A DNA stretch of 64,000 bases from Pisaster brevispinus (GCA_023634235.1 JAMKCF010000016.1:5379140-5443139); one strand, 5' to 3'; counted from the first letter of the stretch, positions 39,180 to 50,000 are shown. Notes: generated by a model from the letters alone, not told the origin. Translations and numbers: made by a program.

Positions 39180-41060
39180 CTGTTTTTGAACCCACTATAT
39201 TTCTTTGGTACATCAATGGTCATTTGACATACTACCGTATGAAGTCGCATTTGTTTGGAGGGATATGGTGTGCGTCTAGCTCTGCTTATGCCCTGCAGCA
39301 CTGTCACCGATTTTCCAAGTGTTAATCCTTTAACTCATTTTATGTGGATGATTGTCTTAGTTCAGTTGCCTCAAGGTCCGATGCTAAAACTGTCATAACT
39401 GAAACACCAGAGATCCTCCGTGAAGGCGGCTTCAGGCTCACCAAATTTGTTGTTAACGACGAGGAATTGCTGTCCGAGGTCTCCGTCGAATGTAGAGCCA
39501 AGGAAGAACGTGATGTATGTTCACAATCTACAAGCAAAGCACTAGGTATAAAATGGATGATCTCCCCAGAGAGCATCGCAGATGGGACACTCACCAGAAG
39601 AAGAATGCTTAGCACGGTATCATCTACATTTGATCCTGTTGGTCTATTGGGTCCAGTAGTGCTCAATGGGAAGTTGTTATTTCAGAAGGCAACAGCTTGC
39701 AAGTTGTCGTGGGATGAAAGGGTGCCATCGTTGCTTGAAAGAGAGTGGAACCTGTGGGTGGAGTCATTGTGTTCTGTCAGCCAGCTTAGGATCGCACACT
39801 GTATAACGCCCTTTGAGTTTAATGATGCTGCGATTGAACTTCATCACTTCTCTGATGCGAGCACCCAGGCTTATGGATGTTGCAGTTACATTCGCTGTAT
39901 AAATCGGTTGGGCCTCGTTTTGAGTAACAGCAAAGTTGCCCCTCTGAAGTTGTGCACCATTCCTCGTCTAGAGCTGCAGGCCGCAGTTTTGGCGGTCAAG
40001 GTTGATGTGATGTTGAAACGAGAGTTGGATTTGAACCTCAACCGGTCATATTTTTGGACAGACTCCGAGATTGTTCTGAAGTATCTTCGTAATGATAGTA
40101 GGAAGTTTCATGTCTTTGTAGGCAATAGAGTAAGTCTCATCCGAGAATTTAGTCTCCCCGAACAGTGGTCTCACGTCGAATCTCAGGCCAATCCAGCCGA
40201 TATGATCACCAGAGGGGTGTCTTACAGTAAACGGGATAAAGAAAAGTGGCTGAATGGTCCAGAATAGTTGCGCAAACACAAGTGCAATTGGAGGGCGAAC
40301 GAACTTGAATCTTTCAATTTGTCAAGCGATGACCCTGAAGTCAAGGGTACGTCTGTGATGGTGTGTGAGGCGGTCGCTGGTCAGGAACATTGCAAAGGGT
40401 CCGAGTCAGATGAAGCCCCTACTGATCCCCTCTGCAGTTTGATGCGTCACTATTCATCCTGGTACAAGATGAAAAGGGGATTAGCTTGGTGGATTCGTTT
40501 CAGTAAATATGTCCGTGGGGCCTAGGGGAAGGCTCTCCGTCGAAGAAATTCGTCACGCCGATGCAATCCTCATCAGAAAAAGCCAATCCATAAGCTTCGC
40601 TCCCGAGATAGAGAGATTACAGCAGGGAAAGGTCGTGAAATCATCTAGCTCCCTCGGTACACTTCACCCTTTTTTGGATGACATAGGTTTACTCAGAGTT
40701 GGTGGTAGGCTTAAGGAAACTAACATAGAAAACAAACATCCATACATTATCTCAGGTAGTCATAGAGACGTGCACAATTTGGCTCATGTTGGTGTTGAAT
40801 GGGTCTTAGGCCTTGTCAGAAGACGTTTCTGGTTAATTGGAGCAAGACGTTTAATCAAAAGAGTAGGTAAGGCGTGTGTAACTTGTAAACGGTTGTACTC
40901 TAAACCCTGTGTGCAGATAACGGCAGATTTACCTAGGGAACGTGTGGAGGCTAACAAGCCCCCTTTTACCTATGTAGGCGTTGACGTCTTCGGACCATTT
41001 CATGTTAAATATGGGCGATCCGAAATCAAGCGTTATGGCTGTTTGTTCACTGTAATAATA
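39180..41060 (+). pseudogene. BEL/Pao LTR retrotransposon pol remnant (RT, RNase H, integrase)
   Basis: Conceptual translation gives the end of a reverse transcriptase (FLWYINGHLTYYRM, HLFGG, then the catalytic YVDD at 39,341-39,352). Next is a BEL/Pao-type RNase H with its acidic residues in SDAS (about 39,853), LELQAA (about 39,968), TDSE (about 40,058) and NPAD (about 40,190). Last comes an integrase start with the CVTCK zinc-binding pair (about 40,876) and the first catalytic Asp in GVDVFGPF (40,983-40,985). The element is dead: in-frame stops TAA at 39,323 and TAG at 40,265, a frame change near 40,500-40,525, a shortened zinc-binding region, and no integrase core after CLFTVI. The gag and protease part and most of the RT are missing. 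The family assignment is firm; the 5' limit is approximate. It sits between stretches of decayed satellite. Confidence 0.88.
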
Positions 41061-41490
41061 CAGATGGGTGTTCTTAGGATAATGTTTCAGTCTGAACGAC
41101 TGTAGAGAAGAATAAAAATTCAAAGTGCGAGAACATCGCTAAGGTTTGGTTTTGTTAAAAGAAATGTGGGTATCCAAACTCACTCTGACTGAACCAGTAG
41201 CAACTAGCCCAGTGTTGGCGAGTTTGGACGTTTGGAGCAGAACAAGGAAATGTGCTCAGAACATGCTAAGATTGGTTTTGTAATCAGTGGTTTCTGTGGT
41301 TTTGGTGCAGAATCAGTTTGAGCGAGATTGGGGACGAAAAGGTTCAAATGGCTCACAATACGCTGTGATGGATTTTTTTTAGTGAGAACGATTCCGAAGG
41401 CACTGTTTTGAGTTAGAAAACAAAATCAAACTGCTCTGCGCTATTTGTAATTTGTCGTCCAAAACTTACTGAAATTGAACCAGTAGCCAG
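41061..41490. repeat. Decayed satellite monomers right of the retroelement
   Basis: Directly after the broken integrase frame the sequence reads ACAGATGGGTGTTCTTAGG, then GTTTCAGTCTGAACG, both alignable to the satellite's ACATGGGTGTTCTTAAGC and GTTTCAATCTCAGCG. A later piece, GAGCGAGATTGGGGACGAAA plus GTTCAAATGGCTCACAATACG, matches the satellite in order. The GGCGAGTTTGGA words here and at 38,446 are also shared between the two relic stretches. Confidence 0.6.
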
Positions 41491-41574
41491 AACACGTGTT
41501 TTTTTTTTATTACTACAAAACCATCCAAGCACCTCAAAACGACCAAACAATTAAAACCACAGAAAACAGACCAA

Positions 41575-42125
41575 GAGGCGTTCTAGGCGTTGCCCCGAAC
41601 ACAATAAATGAATAGTGAAAGAAATGTACAGCTTCATCAAGGCTACGTACTGCAAACTGCTCTTGAAAAACTACCGGGTCAGAATAAACCCGGTTGCAAT
41701 CTCGTGGGACCTGACTAATAACTGGGTCAGTATGACAAGGAATCTGTGTCAAAATAAACCACGAATCGGTCAAACTGACGGAGAATCCGAGTTCAAATCC
41801 CATTTTAATTGGTTTCCAGGTCACCCTGACCCGGAAATTGGTCAGTCCTCCTGGGAGCCGGAGTCCGGTCTGACCCGGGAGTTCTAGAGGTGCGTCCGTA
41901 AGTGCAGTTTACTCAAACCAAACCACGAAGCCCCCAAAAGTATGCAATTGCCCATGCTACTGTTTGCCTGCGCTCGCGATCGATTTAGAAGCAAATATAA
42001 TTATTTGCTTTTAAAGTGATGGAGTTTGATTGCACCAGAGCACCTGACAAAGCAAATGAAATACCACATTGACATTGTAAATAGTGTCCCTATGGCAATA
42101 GTAATTGACTTGGTAGCGTTTACCT
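41575..42125. repeat. Dispersed repeat, copy 1
   Basis: Shares ordered words with 42,628-42,880: GTTGCCCCGAACA, a TCATCAA...AAGG...CGTAC block, CTGTTTGCC, ATCGATTTA then AAGCAAATA, and further on a CACA.TG..ATTGTAA pattern. It is interrupted by the element at 41,660-41,889. No gene is visible here. Confidence 0.6.
41660..41889. mobile_element. Small nested element with imperfect inverted ends
   Basis: The left end (CTCTTGAAAAACTACCGGGTCAG without its last bases, from 41,660) and the reverse complement of the right end (CTCTAGAACTCCCGGGTCAG) match over most of about 20 positions with a 3-bp gap. The interior is packed with GGTCAG/CTGACC words in both orientations (about nine). It is absent from the related repeat at 42,628. 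No target-site duplication is evident. It could be a degenerate MITE. Confidence 0.4.
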
Positions 42126-42161
42126 ATCTGAATTTGACTAAGTATTATTTAGGCACTTCAA

Positions 42162-42175
42162 CCCCCCCCCCCCCC
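42162..42175. repeat. Poly-C tract (14 C)
   Basis: Fourteen consecutive C residues, followed by AAATGACGCCATGATGACG. Confidence 0.95.
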
Positions 42176-42627
42176 AAATGACGCCATGATGACGTAAAAT
42201 ATCGTTTTATCGACTTGGCATATAGTCATCAGCTACAAATTATGATGTATAATTGGCTGTATAGTTCAAACAATATCTGTTAAGAATAATAATCCTTGAT
42301 TATCATGTTGACGTCATAATTAGGTAACCTTTTTATAAAATTAGGTTCAGATTTAAGCTTAAGCTATTATTTATAGTATGTAACTTCTATATAACATGTA
42401 TGGTATATATCGATGTTACATTGTTAAGTATAATATTACCTAATAACAAAATCCGTGTACTAAAGCTACGGCATTTAGGTAAGAAAGAAACATTTAAAGA
42501 AAGGAAAGAAAAACAATCTAGATAAAAACAAAAGCAGTTTCTGCTGGTAGCCACCCCCTCCCCCAATAAAAATGTAAAAAAAACAAGAAAAAGAAGACAA
42601 GCTGAACTCTGAAGGGACAGAAGATCT

Positions 42628-42880
42628 AGTCTAGGTGTTGCCCCGAACAAATACTCGAATGAACGAACAAGCCTCATCAAATCAAGGTTCCGTACACGGC
42701 AAAGTTTCGGTGAGTGCACAAAAAACCAGGAGGCCCTAAACAGTGTTTGCCAACTGACAAAAGCAACTGTTTGCCATTGATCTCAATCGATTTAAAAGCA
42801 AATACTACCCAAGCTAAGAAAGACCACAATGGTGATTGTAACAAGTGTTTCCATGCCGTAGTAACGACTTGGCAGAATCA
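42628..42880. repeat. Dispersed repeat, copy 2
   Basis: Partner of 41,575-42,125, without the nested element. Shared words in order are GTTGCCCCGAACA, CTCATCAA, AAGG.TCCGTAC, CTGTTTGCC, ATCGATTTAAAAGCAAATA and CCATGCCGTAGTAACGACTT (copy 1 has a diverged form of the last). Confidence 0.6.
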
Positions 42881-43854
42881 ACATATGTTTAGTGAGAGAC
42901 CTTTCAAAGGAGTCATTCCACATTGTCAATGTTGAAAATAATACCAACTTGCTGAGGAGTATTATGCAGTGAAAGTGCTTTTGCTTCCGAACAAAAACCG
43001 GGCATTATTTTGTAAGTAGCACTTTCGTAATAATATAAATTGTCACAAGAAATGTTGTGCAAAAGAAAAGACAAAGGAAAGATAGATGTGTAGCCTATAG
43101 TGTTTCTACAACAGCTGCAAGTCATGCCCCTCCTACAATGACACTTCAAAACGCATGAACGTATCATTAGGGTATTTGAGGACGCTGCATTTTATTCGAG
43201 GCTGAAAATGTGAATAAAACAAAAATAATTTTTGTGAAAATACTGCTATAATTAAAATTAAAATCCATAAAAAATATATTTCTATTCATGAAAAGCATTT
43301 TTCTCCATTTTCCTTTGAACTGTGTATTGTTCCTTAACCATTTTGTCAGTCATCATACCACTGCCATCCCCATGTTGTTATTTCTTATGACGTCCTTGTC
43401 CAGGTAACCCCCAGCTATAGCTTCAATATACCATTCCCTCCATATTGTCTTTGGTCTGTCTGTCTGTCTGTCTGTCTGTCTCATTATTCTACTACTGTGG
43501 GTTGTCTTTCTGTTGTTCTTATTGGCCATCCTCGTTGTCATTTCCATCGCAGAGACTAAGGTGTCTGTACTTTTCGTTTCTCATTTTCAGTTATGGCATT
43601 GGCTTCAGAAGTAAAATCTTTCATTAATTTGTGTCAATAATTCCTCTAAAACTCAAATTAATATCAGAAAACAAACATTCAGTTTGGTTTCTTAAACAAT
43701 ATATTTGCATCGGCTGATTTGATTTGAACATCATGGCTTTCAAGTTAACAAACCAATTATACTTGCGACAGCTTGCAGATTACAAGTTTCACAACTTTTG
43801 TCGAAATTAGAAAACGGCATTTGAAGACCACATTAATCACCATGCTCATTTCAA
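42881..43854. other. AT-rich upstream region of the 425-codon ORF
   Basis: No gene seen. It contains the TCTG microsatellite at 43,454 and no clear TATA-box promoter. An in-frame TAA lies at 43,834, just upstream of the ORF's first ATG. Upstream exons, if any, were not recognised. Confidence 0.5.
43454..43482. repeat. TCTG/CTGT microsatellite
   Basis: About seven perfect TCTG tetranucleotides in a row. Confidence 0.95.
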
Positions 43855-45132
43855 ATGCAAGTTGAAACAGATGCAGTCGTTTTATGTTTTACTCGTAGAT
43901 TGGTCATGACACTACAGACGGGCAGAAATTGTCGGATGAAGGAGGGTCAGGTAGGAGGTGTGCTAATGACAGAGAACCCTGCAGAAGAACGGCGCCTTGC
44001 TCAGAAACTTCACAAACTGGAAGTGGAGAAGAGACGGTGTGTGGCAACTCTGTCATGGAACCAGAGAAGTTTCTTCATGAGACAAGTGTTTGATGAAGAC
44101 AGTGACCTGAGATTTGTCAAAGCACAAGAGAGACCAAAGTACATTGGTGGTTTTCTATCAGATGAAACCGAGAAAATTGATACACTGCAAAGAGAAAAAC
44201 AAATACTCAGAAGAAATGATCGCGGGAATGAATCAAGTTTGTACCATATTGAACGGTTTCAAGAAAACAAAACCAAACTAACAGGTTACATGAACAATGC
44301 CAGCATAGATCTTCCTAATCTAGTGGTTAAAACGAATGAAAGTAGTGGGACCTCCGGTGAAAATTCAACTTTGAAAACAACTAATTGTAATTCAAGAAGC
44401 ACACAGGAGTCCTTAACAAAAAAACGTACTCGATTTCCAGTTGTAAAAATAAAGGCTCTTGGTCTGTTTGCTGCATCAGCAAAGAAAGCGTCATTGAAAA
44501 ATGTGAAAAAACAGCCAACTACCCTGTATGAAGTCAATATGCCAAACCAATGTAATAGGGGTGATGGAATTGCAAATTTATCAAAAACTCAAACCATGGA
44601 GAAGCAACCAATTCAAATAAAAGAACCAAATCACCCTCCACTGTATTCAGAATATGGACATAAAGCAGAGAAACCAAGTCAAACCACTAAATTGTCTTCA
44701 TCCACTGAAAAACAATTGGAAGAAACAGTTAAAAAAGATACACCCAGTGACAGAATAAATGGCAGTGGCCTGGTAAAATCTGCCAAACCAACAACATATA
44801 TTCCTAGTGAGAGAAAGAATATATGGATTAAAGTCTCTGAACTTACTGAAACACACTTCAAGAATGATAAAGAGTATCGTTCAGCTATACCGGTAAAAGA
44901 AAAAGAGACTTGTGATGACTTTGATGATCTTGTTATTCGAAGACTTGTCCGAACATTACCCACTAGTCTTCTTCTCAAGACACATCAACGGGAAGCAGAA
45001 GCTGGAGGGCAGAGCACACAAAACATGCATTTGGTTTTGCTTGATCAAACTAGAAAAAAGGTGACCTCTAGAACCATACATGACACTCGCTTTAAAAACT
45101 TGGAAAAAACGCTTGGAAAGGGATTTAAATAA
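43855..45132 (+). CDS. Unidentified 425-codon ORF, Lys/Ser/Thr-rich, intronless as seen
   Basis: Long ORF in otherwise stop-rich DNA, ending in TAA at 45,130 with AATAAA overlapping the stop. I do not recognise the family. Residues 40-80 (from ENPAEERRLAQKLHKLE through SWNQRSFFMRQ) look like an amphipathic helix or short coiled coil of alternating basic and hydrophobic residues. The middle (about 110-330) is low in hydrophobics and rich in Lys, Ser, Thr and Asn, probably disordered. A second ordered-looking patch is DFDDLVIRRLVRTLPTS (about 358-374), and the C-terminus is basic. There is no signal peptide or membrane segment. An in-frame stop at 43,834 allows the first ATG, but two alternatives exist: Met38 (43,966), where the ordered part begins, or a splice acceptor after TACTCGTAG (43,898) or after GCTAATGACAG (about 43,971). 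The layout resembles animal coiled-coil proteins of unknown function. Reality as a gene is likely, function unknown. Confidence 0.7.
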   Translation: MQVETDAVVLCFTRRLVMTLQTGRNCRMKEGQVGGVLMTENPAEERRLAQKLHKLEVEKRRCVATLSWNQRSFFMRQVFDEDSDLRFVKAQERPKYIGGFLSDETEKIDTLQREKQILRRNDRGNESSLYHIERFQENKTKLTGYMNNASIDLPNLVVKTNESSGTSGENSTLKTTNCNSRSTQESLTKKRTRFPVVKIKALGLFAASAKKASLKNVKKQPTTLYEVNMPNQCNRGDGIANLSKTQTMEKQPIQIKEPNHPPLYSEYGHKAEKPSQTTKLSSSTEKQLEETVKKDTPSDRINGSGLVKSAKPTTYIPSERKNIWIKVSELTETHFKNDKEYRSAIPVKEKETCDDFDDLVIRRLVRTLPTSLLLKTHQREAEAGGQSTQNMHLVLLDQTRKKVTSRTIHDTRFKNLEKTLGKGFK

Positions 45133-45133
45133 A
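45128..45133 (+). terminator. Polyadenylation signal AATAAA
   Basis: Overlaps the stop codon of the 425-codon ORF. A second AATAAA lies at 45,216-45,221 and would give a 3' UTR of about 100 bp. Confidence 0.5.
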
Positions 45134-45358
45134 ACTAAACTTATCCGAGTTGTTGTCTTTCAAAAGTGTTTAAAAAGTGCATCTTATTTAGATTGTGCTC
45201 ACTTCACAAGCGTGAAATAAATAAGTTGCATAAAACTTGAAGGTATCCATGCTGCTGTTTGGTAGAGCACAATCAACCACCGTGTACAAATAACAATAGA
45301 TCACAATAACAACAGATCACGTGATTCAAACAAAGATGCTGACAAAGCAACAACATGA

Positions 45359-45420
45359 GGGCGAGATTGCTCAGATGGTAGAGCACTGGCACGTCAACCA
45401 AAAGGTCACGGGTGCCGCCC
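45359..45420 (+). pseudogene. tRNA-like pseudogene or SINE head
   Basis: GGGCGAG at the 5' end can pair with CGCCC at the 3' end. The D arm is intact (GCTC, loop, GAGC), with an A-box-like TGCTCAGATGGTAGAG. An anticodon-arm-like TGG...CCA with ACGTCAA between follows. The T arm is broken: GTCACGGGTG runs straight into CCGCCC, so the B box and T loop are lost. T-rich sequence follows at 45,428. It is probably a retroposed tRNA-derived SINE fragment; a functional tRNA is excluded by the missing T arm. Confidence 0.6.
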
Positions 45421-45516
45421 TAGTTAGTTTTTCTTTGTTCAACTCACAATATAAAACGAACAAAAATAAGCAACAGTGACTTGGGAAGGAGGACTTCAAA
45501 TTCTGCAGGTCTTCCC

Positions 45517-46187
45517 GGTGTCATGCCAAAAAGTGTCCGCTGCCAAATACTGTCCGCTGAGCATGCGCAGTGGACGCCGGACACTATTTGGCACGTATTA
45601 CGTGCCAAATACTGTCCGGGCGCATGTGTGCTGCAATTCACGTATTGCTGCACATCACGGACAGGTGAGTATTTGGCAGATTACGGACAGTATTTGGCAG
45701 AGATTACGGTCAGTATTTGGGGAGTTAAGTCGACATTTTTGGGCTGGAACGGACAGTAGCTGGCGGGGAGTTAGCGGACACTGGTATTTCTAATAAAAAA
45801 AATATATCAAACACTAACACAGACCATGGAGGAAGGAAATAAAACTTCCTTCATGCACAGACGAACACTCAATCTCAAAAGTAGGTAAAGATTAGTATTT
45901 TACTTGAGTAAAAAGTGCTGATTTAAAAAAAACAACCGAAATGTGAAAGTGCTAAATGTTAAATGTTACGAATATTTATAATCAAATACATTAAAGAAAG
46001 CGTTCAAACAAAATCGTTAACGTCCTGTCAGCTGAGAAGCAAGGCACGCAATGTTGACACGCTAACCACGGACACTATTTAGCAAGCTTCCGTAAACAAT
46101 GTGACGTCATAGACGCATGACCAATCAGATCGCAATATGCTAATGAGCGGACAGTATTTGGCAGCGGACACTTTTTGGCATGACACC
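45517..46187. mobile_element. 671-bp non-autonomous element with perfect 42-bp terminal inverted repeats
   Basis: 45,517-45,558 (GGTGTCATGCCAAAAAGTGT, then CCGCTGCCAAATACTGTCC and GCT) is the exact reverse complement of 46,146-46,187. Between them the 15-bp word GGACAGTATTTGGCA or close variants recur in both orientations (about 45,541, 45,579, 45,603, 45,658, 45,685, 45,708, 45,751, 46,070, 46,149 and 46,166). There is no coding region of note, so it would need a transposase in trans. No target-site duplication is clear at these borders (CTTCCC on the left, TGTCGT on the right). The right part also has a CRE-type TGACGTCA (about 46,102), an inverted CCAAT box and ATGCTAAT. The transposon superfamily is not identifiable from what I see. 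A fold-back or MITE-type element is the best description. Confidence 0.85.
45577..45619. repeat. Near-perfect 21-bp inverted repeat inside the element
   Basis: CCGGACACTATTTGGCACGT+A (45,577-45,597) and its mate at 45,599-45,619 pair at 20 of 21 positions around a single T. The arms are built from the element's own GGACAGTATTTGGCA word. Confidence 0.9.
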
Positions 46188-46837
46188 TGTCGTTTTCGGC
46201 AAAAAGCCGCCAATTTAAACGTCGTATTATTCTATTTCGCGCGAAATTAAAAGCTCCTTTAAAAACAGATTGATTTCACTTTATAATGTGCAAGCAAAAT
46301 GTTCTTTTACGCCAGGTGGACGCATTATTAACCTGTAATGAACGTGGCCTCTCTTTTGAATTCTGAAAGGTATAGAAACTGTTCACTTCCCTTTCACGCA
46401 GTATCTTGGAATTTTAAAAGTTAAACCACTTAAGAAAGAAACAAAGCAAAGATACAATCAGGAAATACAGAAACAAAGAACCAAAGACAGAATGGAATGT
46501 AAATGCATCATTTGAATACCAAGTTCCGATCAAGATACAGATCTAACAATTTGGCCCTGGGTTAGGTTTAAGGAAATGGATTGAACATCTTTCTGATTAA
46601 ATTGTGGTGAAAAGTGCATGAGTTTGCAAAATTTGGATGTAGCAAAAATAGTTTAATTAAACAATAAAATAATTGCTTTAACACTTGCGGCATGGTATCT
46701 ATTGTGAATTGTTGGCGTCCTTCAGGGATGAGACTTGAGGAATGTGAAGATTCCCGAAAAAGGGGTCGTGGGCCTCGGTTCCCCTTTTTCTAGACCTGGA
46801 ACCTTGAAGTTTGGACCAGAGAATAAAAGGGGCCTGT
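46188..46837. other. Intergenic DNA, no gene seen
   Basis: No ORF or repeat of note except the stem-loop at 46,756. Short AT-rich sequence with no further structure recognised. Confidence 0.5.
46756..46790. other. Stem-loop with 10-bp perfect arms
   Basis: GAAAAAGGGG and CCCCTTTTTC enclose a 15-base G/T/C-rich loop. It is a strong hairpin by inspection. It has no neighbouring gene that would make it a regulator. Confidence 0.6.
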
Positions 46838-47040
46838 TACGCACCATTTTGTCTGACGTGGACAATTATGTCCAACAAAGTTTTTGAACCATCATGTTCG
46901 ACCCATTTTGTCTGACAAACCATTATTTTGAAGCCTTTATGTGCAAACCCATCAGGCCTATGTCCTGCAAACCATTGTGTCCGACGAACCATTGGGTTGG
47001 ACATAGTGGTTCATCAGACATAGTGCAAAGCTGCCAACAT
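46838..47040. repeat. Degenerate about 20-bp repeat with direct and inverted units
   Basis: Variants of ACCATTTTGTCTGACAA recur: CACCATTTTGTCTGAC, ACCATCATGTTCGAC, CCATTTTGTCTGACAAACC, AACCATTGTGTCCGACG, AACCATTGGGTTGGACATAG. Near the end the inverted form TGGTTCATCAGACATAGTG appears. Confidence 0.65.
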
Positions 47041-50000
47041 TTGTGTCTTGACCTTTGACCTGTTCACCCCCCCCAATCCAAGTTACAAGTATAAATTCTA
47101 ACTCGAGTTACTGTCCGAAAACTCCGGACACCGTAGGCAATGACAATACCTCTTTCAGCCCATGGGGCTGAAGGGTTGTTGACTGTCTAAAGTAGTAAGT
47201 AGGGGTCCACATTGATAACCAAAGTCCAATGTACGCACTTTGGGTGACCCAATATATACATGAGATCGGAGTCCAAAGAAAATAGTGAAATTGGACATCA
47301 TCACCGTTTACAAGAGTCACATTTCGAACTTAAAAAACATTTGTAAAATTAACTGTTTTACTCATTTCTCAAAACTATGGCATTTCGGGCAAAAATATTT
47401 AAAGGAAAGTTCTTGCACAATGACCATCTATACCATGTTATTTAATATTTAAATTTTAAATATTACAAATGCTTTTGGACTTTCTTAAAAGGCAAAGTAC
47501 TGGGGATTGGTAACATTACATGTACATGTATCAATTTTCTTACCTATTTGATTTAGTACAACGCTCACTGATTATAAGGTTCAAACCTGCACCAATACTT
47601 CCTCACCAATATTTGTGTCTAGGGATACAGATACAATCAAATTCAACCCCTAATTTAAAAGAAACAACCTGGAAGATTATTGTACAGAACAAAAGAGCAG
47701 GATGTACTACATTGTGGGACAAAACTTTAATTTGACTTTTCTAATCACAATGACTTTATTAAAAAACTGGGGGTAAATCATAATCAACACAAGCAAAAAG
47801 TGAACACAAGTGAATAAAGCATATAGTGAAGTATTAAATTTAAATGTGCTAAAGCATCAACAGTTTTACATAGTGTACATGTATTAGAAAAAAATTACGC
47901 AAACTTCCTCAGCAGTAATGTTAACAACATTTATTTTACTTCTACATTATCTCTGCTGTAGACATTGCCCCTTGCAACTCAACTATGCATTTGACATCTT
48001 CTTAAGTACAAACATGTATACTGTTTGATTATTTTTTGTCCCAAAGTGAATTTGACACTATATATACACAAGAAAATGTATTCTTCACGAAATGAAATTC
48101 TGTTGCACCACCAAGGCAGAATTTACATACTTTAGCAGCTTTCTATTGTCATAGCAAAAAAACTCCTGAACTTAAATGAAAAATGAGTAAACAAAGTTAC
48201 AACATTCATGTTTTATTTGCATTTTCTCACACAATCATTTACTAAAAATCAAGAAGGGGAAAAAACGGTGACCAATTTATCAATGTACATAAATGTTTTT
48301 CACTACAACTATAATGTTCATGTTTATCCAAGTGTGCCTACACATTCCAAAATTAAGAGCTTTGGAATGAGGTCGCTATCTAGAAGTGCCTTGATGACAG
48401 TTTGATATGTCCTTTGAATTTGTTCATAACAGTTTCAGCTAGGTGTGTGTTCAGTTTAATTACGAAACAAATCTAGGACATGACTTTACATTTCTAGATG
48501 ACAATTTTTCTGTATTTGTTATCTTGGATGAGACCACTTTAAAAACTATTGATTACATGTGTATCATGAAACCAACAGTGTGTTTTAACAGTTAATACAT
48601 GATATTGGTGTTTCCTCCAAATACACATGAAGAATATTAACTGAAACTTGGAAATTATATGTGGTTTTATCTGGGGATCTCCTTTTCTATTTGAATGTAT
48701 CAATCACTGATTGAACATGATATATCTTAATTGCTGTCAGAAGAACACAATGAATTTATATGCACATTTTTGGTTGGTGAGAAAATTAAGTTGAGAATTT
48801 ACATGGCTTCATAGATAATTGTTATAAATGAAGGAAATTTAAACAAGGACCTTAAATATTAAAGAAATAGTTGAAAAGGCAATTAGTTGACCTTTATGTT
48901 GGGACAAGGTCATGTGAGCCGTACATCATTCAGCCGGGCACCTAACATTATATGGATAAGAATAAATTCATACACTCAGTTCTGATTTGAAGTCTCCTTC
49001 AAATCTTACTTTTTTTATTTATAAAACTGCCAGGAAGAAATACCCGGCGAACCAGCCATGACAAGTGAAGCTACTCTACCTACAACTGTATAGTCACAAT
49101 TTAATCCAAATTCTTGCAAAGCTCTAGTATTTACCAATATCTAATACGTACTATGCTGCTTCCAACTCATTTGCAGTGAGATGGAATAGCAAAATTACCC
49201 GACAGTTAACACAAAACCACACACAGGTAGCACCAAAGCTCCCAATTATCATGTCATGTTTAAATTTTTAACCACAGACAAGCTAAATTATTCACATCTA
49301 TAGTTTAATACAAGTTACATCAGTAGTTCAGTATGCATGTGATTAAATAACTCTTGTAGTAATCAAGATAACCCCAAGCTTGAAGTACGTGTCCTGTCCG
49401 CATCTGTTGGTACCAAAGGTGTATTGTAGGTCTTCAATGCTCACAGACTTAGGAACAGGCTAAATTGGTTTTATCAAAATAAAATAAAGACAATAATAAT
49501 ATGTTAAAAATCGCTGAATTAATATTCCATCATGCTTTGGATTAAATACCAAACAGAGTAATACTAAAACTTGGTTTTCCCTCACCAACTTGAATTCATA
49601 TATGTATAGTTTGTAAATTTTAATGTCATACACAAAAACAAATCACAATAGAATCAAATTCAAGCAATTCACAATGCAGTGTGCCACCAAAATTGGTTTT
49701 ATAGAGGCACGTTTTTGACAATTATCCAAACTACCTAGTGTTTTAATAACTAATACACATAGAATAGGCCCTACCATGATTTGAAAGGATCTGTATTTAA
49801 TAGTGGCATTACCTTTTATTTCAAAAGGTACTTGTCAAGTCTTTCAAGTTGACCCCAAAGTGGGGTTTGTGAATACACGCCCTTTAAATTGCAGTATGGG
49901 TCAAACTGGGATTTAATGGAGTATTGTTAAAGTATATATATTTTTGAAGACAGAAAAATATTGTAAAAAGTTAACATGTGATTTGACTGGTATTGGACTT

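Noticed and set aside
42387..42719. 110-codon minus-strand ORF
   Set aside because: AT-rich sequence overlapping a repeat copy; composition looks like random translation.
45359..45420. Functional tRNA gene
   Set aside because: The T arm and B box are deleted, and the base before the would-be anticodon GTC is C instead of the invariant T.
49380..49460. Last exon of PP2A-A on the minus strand
   Set aside because: The reverse strand gives VPKSVSIEDLQYTFG, which does not resemble the family's C-terminus.
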